From: Acidobacteriota bacterium
GTDB taxonomy: Bacteria > Acidobacteriota > Terriglobia > Bryobacterales > Bryobacteraceae
Direction of reading: 5' to 3'
Assembly: GCA_025352795.1 (NCBI GenBank)
Contig: JANXSF010000137.1
Location: 62,001 to 126,000 of the forward strand
Length of the DNA stretch: 64,000 nucleotides
This document shows, piece by piece, positions 40,926 through 49,992 of this stretch. Under the pieces are notes generated by a model. That model searched no databases. It was not told the DNA's origin and was given only the letters and a program-made list of their open reading frames with translations. A program made the translations under genes and the position numbers. How positions within the stretch are numbered: position 1 is the stretch's first letter; each line of letters begins with the position of its first letter.

Positions 40926-41276
40926 TTACTTCTCCGGACGGGTGTGGGCAATATAGCCCCGCACGGTGTTGTCTTCAATGATCGGAGTCAGGTCGAACAA
41001 TACTTGTTTTCGTTCCATTTTCTTGTGCAGCATTTCACTCACCCGTTGCATCCGTTGATTCTCTGGAATGTTTTCCAAAATGGATCGTCCAATCCAAAAG
41101 CGATGATCGATTCCATCGGTAGGCAGCATCACTATGCTGGAAGCAATGGGCTGATCATGAAACAATTCCCTGGGCGTAAGAAAAATAAAGGCCAGGATGC
41201 CGACCACCATCACATCGTACTGCCATCCGCCGCGGGGGTAGTCCCAAAGTATGAAGCGTTTAAGGGCTGTGAACAT
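40926..41276 (-). CDS. Small membrane protein of unknown function
   Basis: A 116-residue protein with one membrane segment near its N-terminus (YDVMVVGILAFIFLTPREL, about residues 20-38) and a short soluble part (IGRSILENIPENQRMQRVSEMLHKKMERKQVLFDLTPIIEDNTVRGYIAH). I do not recognise a family. It sits between the FAH-family gene (26-base gap) and the LolA-like gene (4-base gap), so it is part of the operon. Position suggests envelope work together with its downstream neighbours. Confidence 0.65.
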   Translation of the reverse strand: MFTALKRFILWDYPRGGWQYDVMVVGILAFIFLTPRELFHDQPIASSIVMLPTDGIDHRFWIGRSILENIPENQRMQRVSEMLHKKMERKQVLFDLTPIIEDNTVRGYIAHTRPEK

Positions 41277-41302
41277 TTTCCTCCCCAGTGTAGCAATAGA
41301 AG

Positions 41303-42148
41303 TTAGCCGGAATAAGCGGTCACGTTTGCCGTAGTGGTTCCGACCCCTTCAATTCTGGCTCGGACGTGATCGCCAGCTTTGATACGAGCCCCTTTCGGGC
41401 AGCCAGTTGAGATCAGGTCGCCAGGGTAGAGCGTAAAAAAGTCGCTATGATAGCTGACCAGATGGTATGGCCGATGGCGCATGTTGCGCACAAAGTCACG
41501 CGAGCAGATGCCCTCATTGTGTTCCGTGATCACTTCCAGTTCGTTGACGTCGGCAATTTCATCGGCAGTCACAATCACTGGTCCAAAACTGAAGAAGGTA
41601 TCAATACTCTTGGCGCGGGTAAGATAGCGAGGGTTCTTCACCAGCACATCCAGAGCGGTTAAATCCAACGTGGTGGTGTAGCCGAAAATCACACTGGGCA
41701 CATCTTCCATAGGAACAAAGCGACACTTCTTGCCGATCACAATACCCAATTCTCCTTCCGCATCCACATCGTTGGAAATGCGCGGAGGTGGAAGAATAAT
41801 GTTGCCGCCCGGTTCAAACATGCAGGAAGCGGGCTTCATAAAGCTGCCTGGTTCTTCCGGTTGGACGGCGTTGATATCTTCCGCGTGAGATTTGTAATTC
41901 AGGCCAATGCACCAGATTTTAGGTGGAACAGGGTAGGGAAGCAGCGGAGTGATTTCGGTGGGTGGCACCGCTTCTGCCTGCCCGGCGTCTTTCAATGCTG
42001 TTAGGTCACCAGATTCAATGATGGCCAATAAATCATTGGGAATCTTTGTGCCGAACTTGGCATTGATCGCAGTGATGGGCACAATGCCAGCAAGGGTAAC
42101 TACACCTGCGTGGATCTGGTTTTGATATCGGAAGCGGAGTAGTTTCAT
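41303..42148 (-). CDS. Fumarylacetoacetate hydrolase family protein
   Basis: A 281-residue protein of the FAH superfamily, whose members cleave C-C bonds or decarboxylate/hydrate 2-oxo acids (fumarylpyruvate, oxaloacetate, 2-hydroxyhepta-2,4-diene-1,7-dioate). Motifs: KIWCIGLNYKSHAED (about 78-92), FMKPASCMFEPGGNI (about 103), DVDAEGELGIVIGKKC (about 127-142) with the metal-binding Glu pair, YTTTLDLTALDV, and IDTFFSFGPVIVTADE (about 185-200). The exact substrate is not readable. It begins 6 bases after the homoserine dehydrogenase stop in an operon. Confidence 0.92.
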   Translation of the reverse strand: MKLLRFRYQNQIHAGVVTLAGIVPITAINAKFGTKIPNDLLAIIESGDLTALKDAGQAEAVPPTEITPLLPYPVPPKIWCIGLNYKSHAEDINAVQPEEPGSFMKPASCMFEPGGNIILPPPRISNDVDAEGELGIVIGKKCRFVPMEDVPSVIFGYTTTLDLTALDVLVKNPRYLTRAKSIDTFFSFGPVIVTADEIADVNELEVITEHNEGICSRDFVRNMRHRPYHLVSYHSDFFTLYPGDLISTGCPKGARIKAGDHVRARIEGVGTTTANVTAYSG

Positions 42149-42154
42149 GTTTTG

Positions 42155-43117
42155 CTAAATGGAGCGGGCAATGTCGACAAGGTCTGTAAATAAGCCGTAG
42201 GCTGTTTGTTCCACGGTTGGGTTGAATTCCAAGATACCAAGTGTACCCATGCAGTCTGTATCAATTTGCAACAAATTGGAGGTACCTTGCAACCTGGCCA
42301 GTGGATCGTCAAGGTGAAGCAGTTCCGGCTTCACGCTCAACTGAACGCCATTGGCAGTGCTCCAGCCTCTGGCAACCAGTGCCACGCGCTGGGTGTTTCC
42401 TTCCAAGTTGGCTAACGCGTGCGGAGTTAAGTGTCCTATCCCGGTGCGGTCCACTTGCAGCGGGGTGACGCCGGCATCCATCAGGACATTGGCAAGTGCT
42501 GCTGCTTTGGCAGCGGAATCCCAACCATCCGTGTCAAAGCTGGCGTCAGTTTCAGCAATGCCCAGCTCTTGTGCTGCGCGAACTCCTTCGGCCAGTGGCA
42601 ACCCCTCTCTTAACTTTTCCAGAATCACTTGTGTGGTGGAATTGAACACGGCGGAAAATCCGTTGATGGTGAGGCCGGGCAGGTTGTGCCGCACCAGATT
42701 AAAAACGGGGGTTCCATCCATCACGGTGGATTCAAATCGAAATAGAAGCTGTCGAAACGATGCTTCATTACGAAGTTCCCGATAGGCGTGGGCGATGGGG
42801 CCCTTGTTCGCGGTAATCACGTGAATGCCCCGTGCAAATGCTTCCCTGATATGGCTGATGGCAGGTTCGCCATCATGCGGACTCAGCGAAGTGATTTCCA
42901 CTGCTACTTCGGCATTCGCTTTGTCCAGGAATTCTCCGGCTGAAGCGGCTGCCGGTCCAAACGGGGTATCGGCACTGACTCCGCGAAGGTCGTAGGCGGT
43001 TCCATGATGGGCTGTATGAATTGCCACAACTCGAAATGGATATACCGCCCGCTGACGCTCTAATAACTTAACAAAACTTCGTCCTACATTTCCAAAACCG
43101 AACAACGCGATATTCAA
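42155..43117 (-). CDS. hom: Homoserine dehydrogenase (short form, no ACT domain)
   Basis: A 320-residue NAD(P)-dependent homoserine dehydrogenase, which reduces aspartate semialdehyde to homoserine in the Met/Thr/Ile branch. Motifs: IALFGFGNVGRSFVKLL (Rossmann GxGxxG, residues 3-19), VITANKGPIAHAY (about 100), FESTVMDGTPVFNLVRHNLPG (about 129), VFNSTTQVILEKLREG (about 163) and the signature ETDASFDTDGWDSAAKAAALAN with the catalytic Lys (about 192-213). It lacks the C-terminal ACT regulatory domain, so Thr feedback is unlikely. It lies between a DUF4139 gene and a FAH gene, with 5- and 6-base gaps. Confidence 0.93.
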   Translation of the reverse strand: MNIALFGFGNVGRSFVKLLERQRAVYPFRVVAIHTAHHGTAYDLRGVSADTPFGPAAASAGEFLDKANAEVAVEITSLSPHDGEPAISHIREAFARGIHVITANKGPIAHAYRELRNEASFRQLLFRFESTVMDGTPVFNLVRHNLPGLTINGFSAVFNSTTQVILEKLREGLPLAEGVRAAQELGIAETDASFDTDGWDSAAKAAALANVLMDAGVTPLQVDRTGIGHLTPHALANLEGNTQRVALVARGWSTANGVQLSVKPELLHLDDPLARLQGTSNLLQIDTDCMGTLGILEFNPTVEQTAYGLFTDLVDIARSI

Positions 43118-43122
43118 AACGA

Positions 43123-45201
43123 TTAGAACTCCAGAGTTAATAGTAGACGGTTCAAATCTGCTTCTGATGTCGCCTTTTTCTTGCGTAAATCAGCCGACTT
43201 ATCCCGAAGTTGGGCGATGCTGGTCTCTTGAGTTGCCAGATCCCGGGCGTATTTCTGCACCAGCGCTTCCTGCCCGGCAAGCTGGTTCAGGCTCCCCAGG
43301 TTTTGCCGTACGCGAGCCTGGTCGGTGATCAATTCGTTGAGTTGCACCGTGGTGCTTTCCAAATCTCTGTTCAACAAATTAATTTCTTCCTGCTTCGCCC
43401 GAATCCGGTCTAGCGCTTGACGCCCGTTCGCTGAAATGGCTTTGTTCTGTGTCCAGACGGCAATTAAATCGGAATCGACGTTGTTGACGGCGAAGGTTTC
43501 CTGGGCCTGCGATTCCTCAATAATAGGAAACTGAACGGATTGATTGGGTGCCAGCTTTACTTCAAAGCGATGGGATTTTTCAGTTGATTCAGAAGGCTTA
43601 GTGTTGATGAATTTGTACCCGTTGCGAATGGGACGTTCAATGATCAGCGTCTTTGCTTTGGCATCAGCATTTTTGATGGTGTAGGTATTGGTCTCCCGAA
43701 CGGCATTCTTGGTTGTAAGATATCCTCTACTCAACTTCACTTCCCGGACGGCGCTGGCAGTGGAATCAATGGCCGTGGTGATGCGCGTACCCAGGTCAAT
43801 TCCATAGCTGATCAGCCGCTTGTCGGTTGCCTTCAGGGTTTCCATCAGTGCTTCGCCAGCGTACGCGCCGCCATCGTATACAGTTATCGGGCCGCCGTCC
43901 AAAGTTTTGCCTGTAGAGTTGGCTAGTTCGGCTGCGTTGCGTGGGTTGGGGGTGCTGTGGTCCGAATAGATGAGCAGCTTTCGCGCCCCTAGAGTTTGTT
44001 GCAGGAAGGGAATCATGGCGGATTCGTTCCGTTTCACCGTGACAGGAGTGGCGAAATTATATTCAAATAATTCCCCCAAATCACGGCCTTGGGCACTGAC
44101 GACAACCGAAGATTGGGATACTGCTACGGGTTCGCCTAACGAGGTCCCATCCGTCCTACTAAAGCGATCACCCGGTGATTTCTGTAACATAGCGAACTGC
44201 TCCGTCCTTCCAGGTTGATTTGCTTTCATGCCACCCGCAACCATCGGTGCTGCCGCTACCTGATCCATCGCTCCGCCATAAACCTCCGGGGCCACAGCCC
44301 GATCCTCCGCCAGTTCGGCATAGGGACGAGCCATGAATTTCGGATCGTAAAGTTTGGTGACAAACGAAATGGGTCGACCGGAAACTACTGAAAGTTTGAT
44401 GTTGGTCCAATCGTCAGCGGTGGTGTTGTCGATGATGGCCCAGCCTTCCAACATGGGTTCGCCGGTCTGCGGAAACAGCAGACGGTAACTGGATTTCCAG
44501 GCTGGCATGGGGATCATGTAGTTGGCCGATATCTTGCGGCCTTTCTTATCGGCGGAATCAATGTAGACGCTGCGCTGGTCCTTATTGCGGGAATTAGCCA
44601 CCGCGGACAGGTATTCTCGTAACTGCAATTGCAGAGCAGGATCGGTCAAGCGCAAGCTTTGAACAGCGCTCAAGTCAATGGAACGAAGGTCGCCAGATTC
44701 GGTAAGAACCACCAGAATTTCCTTCGAAACATCCTTGTTGTCCTTATCCTGAGTGACTCGTCCGGAAACGACGGATGCTTTTACGGGCTGGCTGCCATAT
44801 TGCATCTCAATGCGAGCACCTTTGAGCTGATCCAGGAACTGAGCCAGAGATTGACGGTCGCCCAGTTTAAATGGGAAATCAGCCAGCCGATTGGCCAGCG
44901 GCTGACTGGAATCGTAGCGGACGCCGGTGATCATACCGCCTCCGGTTTCCTCAACCGTAAGGGACTTCAGGACATCGTTCATATCCGAAGCTTTGAAATC
45001 GAGCTTGGCAGATTCGCCGGGCGCCAGGTCGCCAGAGCGCTCAAAAAAGGCGACTCCATGCTTATACAGAATGACTTGTCGCACAGGAAGGTCGCCTGCG
45101 GCAAGCATTCCTGCAGTGGCCAATGCGGCGGGTAAGGAACGGGAGATACGACGTTTCATTTTTGGCTTAGTTGTCCTCTGAAGGGGTATTCGTTTGGCCA
45201 T
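43123..45201 (-). CDS. DUF4139 domain-containing secreted protein
   Basis: A 692-residue exported protein (starting at ATG 45201, GAAAGGA upstream; a second start at 45159 would directly begin the signal peptide RRISRSLPAALATAGMLAAG). Family blocks: VRQVILYKHGVAFFERSG (about 40-57), LVVLTESGDLRSIDL, and the DUF4139 core NYMIPMPAWKSSYRLLFPQTGEP...WAIIDNTTADDWTNIKLSVVSGRPISF (about 228-280). A C-terminal coiled coil (about 590-680) follows. Function of the family is unknown; many members sit at the surface or in the periplasm. It is the first gene of the operon. Confidence 0.87.
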   Translation of the reverse strand: MAKRIPLQRTTKPKMKRRISRSLPAALATAGMLAAGDLPVRQVILYKHGVAFFERSGDLAPGESAKLDFKASDMNDVLKSLTVEETGGGMITGVRYDSSQPLANRLADFPFKLGDRQSLAQFLDQLKGARIEMQYGSQPVKASVVSGRVTQDKDNKDVSKEILVVLTESGDLRSIDLSAVQSLRLTDPALQLQLREYLSAVANSRNKDQRSVYIDSADKKGRKISANYMIPMPAWKSSYRLLFPQTGEPMLEGWAIIDNTTADDWTNIKLSVVSGRPISFVTKLYDPKFMARPYAELAEDRAVAPEVYGGAMDQVAAAPMVAGGMKANQPGRTEQFAMLQKSPGDRFSRTDGTSLGEPVAVSQSSVVVSAQGRDLGELFEYNFATPVTVKRNESAMIPFLQQTLGARKLLIYSDHSTPNPRNAAELANSTGKTLDGGPITVYDGGAYAGEALMETLKATDKRLISYGIDLGTRITTAIDSTASAVREVKLSRGYLTTKNAVRETNTYTIKNADAKAKTLIIERPIRNGYKFINTKPSESTEKSHRFEVKLAPNQSVQFPIIEESQAQETFAVNNVDSDLIAVWTQNKAISANGRQALDRIRAKQEEINLLNRDLESTTVQLNELITDQARVRQNLGSLNQLAGQEALVQKYARDLATQETSIAQLRDKSADLRKKKATSEADLNRLLLTLEF

Positions 45202-45505
45202 GAAATCCTTTCACTTCATGATGGCGCTATTTGCGGGGTCAGGGTCAACACGGATGGAAACTATTTTTTGGAGTCAACAGAGGAAACTTTGTTAAGACAT
45301 GTTTGCATTAAAATGTTTGGAAGTTGCATTTTTCATCTGGTAAACTATAAGAAGGAAATAAGTTACTGGTTGACCTACGGGTTAACCGATAGCCAAAACG
45401 TCATCACCCCGGCGGATAGCGTAAGAGGTTTACTCGATATCAGGCTTAAAGTTGAGTAACAGGATAGCCGATTAACGAGGGAGTGACTGATTCTCTGGAG
45501 GGCAG
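45202..45505. promoter_or_regulatory. Divergent promoter region with GGTT(G/A)ACC palindrome
   Basis: A 304-bp gap between the DUF4139 operon (left) and the beta-barrel gene (right). At 45368-45387 lies GGTTGACC TAC GGGTTAACC, a near-perfect dyad that looks like a regulator site. A 63-codon frame at 45268-45459 has no ribosome site and no coding character that I can see, so I leave it uncalled. Confidence 0.3.
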
Positions 45506-46834
45506 TTGAGACTTTTGAAATCGTGTTTTATGTTGGCATTGGTGCCCATTGCTTGGGCCCAAATCGGCGGGTTTGGTTCCAGTTCGATTAGCGGCGGCGG
45601 AGTGCGTGAAGCCAGGGTAGGTCGTGGCGGGGACGGGATTCGACCATTTGCCAGTGTCAGTGGGGTATACGATAGCTCAGTCGGCGGAACCGCAGCCAAT
45701 GCCGCAGGCCAATTCGAAACGCAATCGTCCTATGGCGTGGAGGCAGGGTTTGGCGCTTATGGAACTAAGACTTGGCGGCGAACCTCCATTGGGTTGAACT
45801 ATCGTGGCGATTACGTTCACTATTCGAATGCAGCATCGGCCATTGGGAATGGCAGCAATCAAGTGTTGAGCTTGGCTCTTACCCATCAATTCGACAAAAA
45901 GTGGTCAGCAGAAGCGGATATTGCTGCAGGCACCACGAATCGAGTTTTTGGAGCGTTGCAGAGCTACGTTCCATTTGATCCCAATTTCAACAGTATTCCT
46001 ACAAACGAAGTGATCAACAACCGCGTGAATTATGGTCAACTTGCCGCACATGTAAGCTATCAAAAAAATAATCGTTTGAGCTTCCGCTTTGGTGGATCAA
46101 GTATTACCACTCGCCGATCCGTCAAAGGTTTGGCTGAACTACAGGGTTCAACGGTGGATGGAGAAATTTCCAGGGTGGTGAGTCGCTCTACAAACGTTGG
46201 AGTTGGGTATCAATTTTTACACTATCACTTTCTGGGATCGTTTGGAGCTTCTGACATTCATAGTATTTTTGTGCGAGTAAAGCGCAGAGTGAATCGCGAT
46301 TGGACGCTGAATGTAGCACTTCAGGGGTATCGCATTGAAAGTTTGGGTGCCACCGTAGTTCCTTTGAGTCCGGAAATTGCAGCATTGTTCGGAAGATCCT
46401 CTGGTTTGGAAGCATTTTATAAAGTCAGCACTGCCCCAGGGGTGAAAGTGGATGCAACCTACAATCGGAAACAGGTGTTTTTCTCTGTCGGGGGGGAGCA
46501 GGCCGTGGCCCCCGGTAATGGAATCTTTTTAACCAGCAAACAAACCTCTGCCAGCGCCAGCCTCAGCTACACTGCTGAAAAGGTCTGGAATTTTGGCTTC
46601 AACGTTGCCTATACCAAATACGCCAGCCTCACCCGAGACTTGTCACCCTATCAGGCGGTTCTTGTGGGCGTCGGCGTGACTCGGAAAATGCCTTGGTTTG
46701 GATCTCACATTTTTGCGCGATTCGATGCTCGGAAAATTGATCAAGCCTCTTTGACGACCATCAATCGCGATGGTTTCCGCCTTGCTGCCGGAATTGGTTT
46801 CAGCCCCAGAGCCGTTCCGCTTTCTTTGTGGTAG
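45506..46834 (+). CDS. Outer-membrane beta-barrel protein of unknown function
   Basis: A 442-residue exported protein with a TTG start at 45506 behind GGAGG (45497-45501). The signal peptide ends near IAWAQ. The rest shows alternating hydrophobic/polar strands with aromatic girdle residues (GLNYRGDYVHY, LSLALTHQF, LSFRFGGSS, VGVGYQFLHYHF, FNVAYTKYASLTRDL, HIFARFDARKID). The C-terminal stretch FRLAAGIGFSPRAVPLSLW ends in Trp, as do many outer-membrane barrels recognised by BamA (usually Phe/Trp). No enzymatic motif. It overlaps the start of the response-regulator gene. Confidence 0.8.
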   Translation: MRLLKSCFMLALVPIAWAQIGGFGSSSISGGGVREARVGRGGDGIRPFASVSGVYDSSVGGTAANAAGQFETQSSYGVEAGFGAYGTKTWRRTSIGLNYRGDYVHYSNAASAIGNGSNQVLSLALTHQFDKKWSAEADIAAGTTNRVFGALQSYVPFDPNFNSIPTNEVINNRVNYGQLAAHVSYQKNNRLSFRFGGSSITTRRSVKGLAELQGSTVDGEISRVVSRSTNVGVGYQFLHYHFLGSFGASDIHSIFVRVKRRVNRDWTLNVALQGYRIESLGATVVPLSPEIAALFGRSSGLEAFYKVSTAPGVKVDATYNRKQVFFSVGGEQAVAPGNGIFLTSKQTSASASLSYTAEKVWNFGFNVAYTKYASLTRDLSPYQAVLVGVGVTRKMPWFGSHIFARFDARKIDQASLTTINRDGFRLAAGIGFSPRAVPLSLW

Positions 46835-46839
46835 GAACT

Positions 46840-47229
46840 GTGTCTAAGAAGCGGCTGCTAATCATTGACGACGAAGCGGCACTATTGTTTTTACTGGATC
46901 GCTTTCTTACCCGAACGGGCTTTCATGTCCACACTTGCCCCAATGCCCATGCAAGTTTAGACTTGTTGAGAAACGTCACAGATTTCGACCTTGTGCTTGT
47001 GGATTTAACGTTGCCGGATAGAGATGGTGTGGAACTGTTTATTGAGATAAGGGGCATGCTTCCACTGATGCCCGTGCTGTTGTGTAGCGGCTATCCCTTT
47101 GACACAGACAGCCTACCTTTGCCGCTGCGCGGAAGAGTATGGTTTATCCAAAAGCCTTTCAGCCCTCGATCCCTGTCGCAAGTAATCGACGAGATTTTGG
47201 ATCAGGATTCAACTAAGTCAATTTTATGA
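46840..47229 (+). CDS. Stand-alone response regulator receiver protein
   Basis: A 129-residue CheY-like receiver with no output domain (GTG start at 46840, AGGA just upstream; GTG 46828 is an alternative that overlaps the previous gene). The acidic pocket is LIIDDEA (Asp10, Asp11), the phospho-acceptor is Asp in LVLVDLTLPD (about 55), the Thr/Ser position lies in LLCSGYP (about 88) and the conserved Lys is in FIQKPF (about 103). It overlaps or directly follows the beta-barrel gene. No histidine kinase is nearby. Confidence 0.92.
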   Translation: MSKKRLLIIDDEAALLFLLDRFLTRTGFHVHTCPNAHASLDLLRNVTDFDLVLVDLTLPDRDGVELFIEIRGMLPLMPVLLCSGYPFDTDSLPLPLRGRVWFIQKPFSPRSLSQVIDEILDQDSTKSIL

Positions 47230-47389
47230 CGCTAACCCGAGCTTGCTCTGCCAATCCTTCCAGACTTTGAGCATTCTGCGACCAATCTTCTGCTTTGGCA
47301 CTCTTCGCTGCTTCTGCGGTTGCGGCTGTTAGCCGAAGTAGGCTGAGTTGGAATTCAACGTGAGAATCAAGTTCGATTCGGGTGTTCAT
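47213..47389 (-). CDS. Possible small helical protein
   Basis: A 58-codon frame that starts with ATG at 47389 and stops at 47213, overlapping the 3' end of the receiver gene by 17 bases. The predicted product (MNTRIELDSHVEFQLSLLRL, then AAKSAKAEDWSQNAQSLEGLAEQARVSVIKL) is strongly helical and alanine-rich, like small coiled-coil proteins. There is no visible ribosome-binding site and I do not recognise a family. It may be a chance frame. Confidence 0.3.
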   Translation of the reverse strand: MNTRIELDSHVEFQLSLLRLTAATAEAAKSAKAEDWSQNAQSLEGLAEQARVSVIKLT

Positions 47390-47773
47390 GTGGAAACTAT
47401 CGGCATTCGTTAGCGAATTCTTTAGGGTTTTAGCCGGTTGAGCCTTAATTATATAAGGCTCAAGGTGTTAGGTTGGGAAGGAGTTTATGGAAGGAATGGG
47501 GATGGGAAAAACTACTTGAGAGGAGTTAACTTCTGTGGGACAATTAGCAGAACAACCTTTGATCCTTGAGCCTGTATCGTTTGCATTACAGCTTTTATAG
47601 TGCAAGCGGAATACCAAACTAAGAATGGTCGTAATTCTTGGTTCAAAAACGGCTATCTCAACCGCAAAATAAATGCTAACCAATTGAAAGAACTCGTCTT
47701 ACGTGCAATTGTAGTCAAATTTAAGCGATTGATGCTGCTACCTGAGGGCTGATAAATTTTACTGACACAGGAC
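47390..47773. other. Non-coding region with palindrome
   Basis: About 380 bases without a convincing gene (a 71-codon leftward frame at 47468-47683 lacks coding character). At 47438-47463 is a perfect inverted repeat TTGAGCCTT / AAGGCTCAA with an 8-base loop; another copy of TTGAGCCT occurs at 47566-47573. It is more likely a regulatory dyad than a terminator because no T-run follows. Otherwise I see nothing. Confidence 0.35.
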
Positions 47774-47824
47774 AAAAAATTGTCACCATTACCGTTTTGC
47801 ATCGGATAGTGCAGTAATGGTGAC
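47774..47824 (-). terminator. Intrinsic terminator of the TolC-like gene
   Basis: On the leftward strand GTCACCATTAC pairs perfectly with GTAATGGTGAC (arms at 47814-47824 and 47782-47792, 21-base loop), followed by AATTTTTTG. It lies just past the stop codon of the TolC-like gene. Confidence 0.75.
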
Positions 47825-47840
47825 CATTCTGAAACGTGTC

Positions 47841-49736
47841 TTACTTGATGGTTGCTGCGGGTCGGGCAACCGTACCCTTCACAGCTTCACCAATTTGTAT
47901 CTCATATGCACCTAAAGTCTGTCCTGTAGCGCGTTCTAGTTCCACTTTAGCCCTGGCATAGGTGCTTAGTGCGGAAACTTCGGCGGCTTGGGCGGACGTC
48001 AGATCGCGCTGAGATTGGATCACAAAGAAAATGGTGGAAGCACCTAACGAGTATTTCTTTTGTTCGGCATCCAATGTTTGTTCTTGCAGAACTCGATTCT
48101 TTACAGCAGTTTGGTACCGCGCCCGACCTTGCTGTTGGCCAATCAGGGCGTTTTCCACTTCCACTCTCACTTGGTTCAATTGTTGCTGCAAACGAACTTC
48201 ACTTTGTCGTAGCGTCAATTGATCGCGGGTCATATCTTCTTTGGCCTGACGGTTTCGGATGGGGATATTAAGGGTGACACCGGCGGAATAATCGGGAAAG
48301 TTGCGGCCAAACACTTGGCGCAACGCTGTTCCATAACCACCAAGAAAGAATTGGTCCACAGAGTTAGCTGGTCTGGTGACAGGCGTTTGTATGGGTGAGC
48401 CTTGGATCGGCGGGACTGGAATTAGGTTCACATCACCGGCCAGGGAGTTGTTACGTACGTCGACGAAGGCATCAATAGTCGGTAAAAGAGCATTGCGTGT
48501 GCCCTTCAAACCCAACTTAGCATTCTCAATGCTGATTCTTTGTTGCTCCAATTCGGGTCGTAACTCAATGGCTTTTTGCAGCATGTCCTGCACAGGCTGC
48601 GTTCTTTCCGCATCTGGCATAGAGATGCGGTCTGTGGGAATAATGTGAGCCTCAGAAAGGCCAGGGCTGGAGATTCCAGTTCGGCTCAAAGAACTCTTTA
48701 ATACGGTTTCCTGCTGCAGAACGTTTGTTTCAGAAATCGTGAGATCCTGCTGGCTGCGCGCCACTTCGGCTTCCGCACGAATAATTTCAATAGGGGCCAA
48801 CGTGCCGATCTCAACCTGCTTCTTGTTGTCATCGTAAAGCTTTTGATTCAAGGCCAGGGCCTGTTTTTTGACCCGAAGATCTTCGTTAAAACTTACCAGA
48901 TCCCAATAAATGTTGATGATACTGGAGGCTGTGGTGATGACCTGCTGGCGGAACACCAGTTCCGATACTCCGATGTTGTTCTTTGCAATTTTGATATTGC
49001 GCCGGTTCACTGCTAATCCGAATCCCTGCAAAAGATGCTGCGTAACGGAAAGTTCCCCAGTCACCGAGCGAGAGGGATTAAAATCGTTACGGCCTGAGTT
49101 TTGAAACAGGAAATTATTGTTGAACGAAAGGGTTGCCGAAGTTCCCGTAAGCCAATTCTTCGAAAGGGACATATTCGCTATCTTGCTTTTTGAAATTAGC
49201 GAATTTGTACCGGTAACAAATAAACTTGTTTGCGGGGTGGTGCGGTGTCCCCAACTAAAAGTTCCTTGCAACACTGGATCCAGACCCTGACTTAAGGCAC
49301 CAGTTGTGACGGAAGTCTGCTGGGCTCCTAACGTATTATTCACGCCAGTACCACTAACGGCTCCAGTGGTGGAGTTATTGGTCACCCCGCCATTGAAGGA
49401 ACGGGCCGCAGCGCCAGCCAAGGAGCGCCGGTAGTCCGATTCGGCAAATTGGGGTCCATAACGCTGGATTTCGATGTCCAGGTTGTTTTCCAAAGCCAAA
49501 GCGATGGCGTCCTGGAGAGAGAGGTAGATGTTACCGCCTCGCATCAAGGAATCCAGCCGGTTGGAATTGGCGAGATTGATTGGACCTACCTCCTTCCACT
49601 TATACGGGTCGGAAAGATTGTTAAACCATTCGCCGACGCGATTCACGTTCGATTGGCTAGGGGTTTGTGCCAGTAAGGTGGCTGGCGACAGCAAGATGCT
49701 GGATAGGAGGATGCTCAAATAAGGTTTGTAGGCCAT
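47841..49736 (-). CDS. TolC-family outer membrane efflux/secretion protein
   Basis: A 631-residue protein starting at ATG 49736, chosen because the signal peptide (LSILLSSILLSPATLLAQT) begins there; the frame upstream to 49994 lacks any match. TolC-family pattern: LSLQDAIALALENNLDIEIQRYGPQFAESDYRRS near the N-terminus, paired coiled-coil hairpins (LVSFNEDLRVKKQALALNQKLYDDNKKQVEIGTLAPIEIIRAEAEVARSQQDL), and the second repeat ending KKYSLGASTIFFVIQSQRDLTSAQAAEVSALSTYARAKVELERATG. No membrane-fusion or transporter gene is beside it, so its partner is elsewhere. Confidence 0.93.
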   Translation of the reverse strand: MAYKPYLSILLSSILLSPATLLAQTPSQSNVNRVGEWFNNLSDPYKWKEVGPINLANSNRLDSLMRGGNIYLSLQDAIALALENNLDIEIQRYGPQFAESDYRRSLAGAAARSFNGGVTNNSTTGAVSGTGVNNTLGAQQTSVTTGALSQGLDPVLQGTFSWGHRTTPQTSLFVTGTNSLISKSKIANMSLSKNWLTGTSATLSFNNNFLFQNSGRNDFNPSRSVTGELSVTQHLLQGFGLAVNRRNIKIAKNNIGVSELVFRQQVITTASSIINIYWDLVSFNEDLRVKKQALALNQKLYDDNKKQVEIGTLAPIEIIRAEAEVARSQQDLTISETNVLQQETVLKSSLSRTGISSPGLSEAHIIPTDRISMPDAERTQPVQDMLQKAIELRPELEQQRISIENAKLGLKGTRNALLPTIDAFVDVRNNSLAGDVNLIPVPPIQGSPIQTPVTRPANSVDQFFLGGYGTALRQVFGRNFPDYSAGVTLNIPIRNRQAKEDMTRDQLTLRQSEVRLQQQLNQVRVEVENALIGQQQGRARYQTAVKNRVLQEQTLDAEQKKYSLGASTIFFVIQSQRDLTSAQAAEVSALSTYARAKVELERATGQTLGAYEIQIGEAVKGTVARPAATIK

Positions 49737-49992
49737 GGGCTTTAACTGAAGGAAACGATTCTCATCATAGAGATGTTCCCGAAAAAGTTCGGATCGGAAA
49801 TTTCTATAGTAGCAGTTCGTTGCCCAATCGGCGATTGTGGACAACTGACTCTTGTGTAAAGACTTTGCTGAGGGCGGCGAGGTTACTCTTCCGGTCGGCT
49901 GGCCGCACGCGGGAATTGTCGTCCCACAATCGGACAGTTCATTGTTGTTATATTGGGCTACAAACGTGATTGAACAATCCACAACACAAACC

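Noticed and set aside
45268-45459. 63-codon rightward frame in the divergent promoter region
   Set aside because: No ribosome-binding site, no conserved pattern, and it spans a likely operator.
47468-47683. 71-codon leftward frame in the gap before the TolC-like gene
   Set aside because: Residue composition is not protein-like and no initiation signal is visible.
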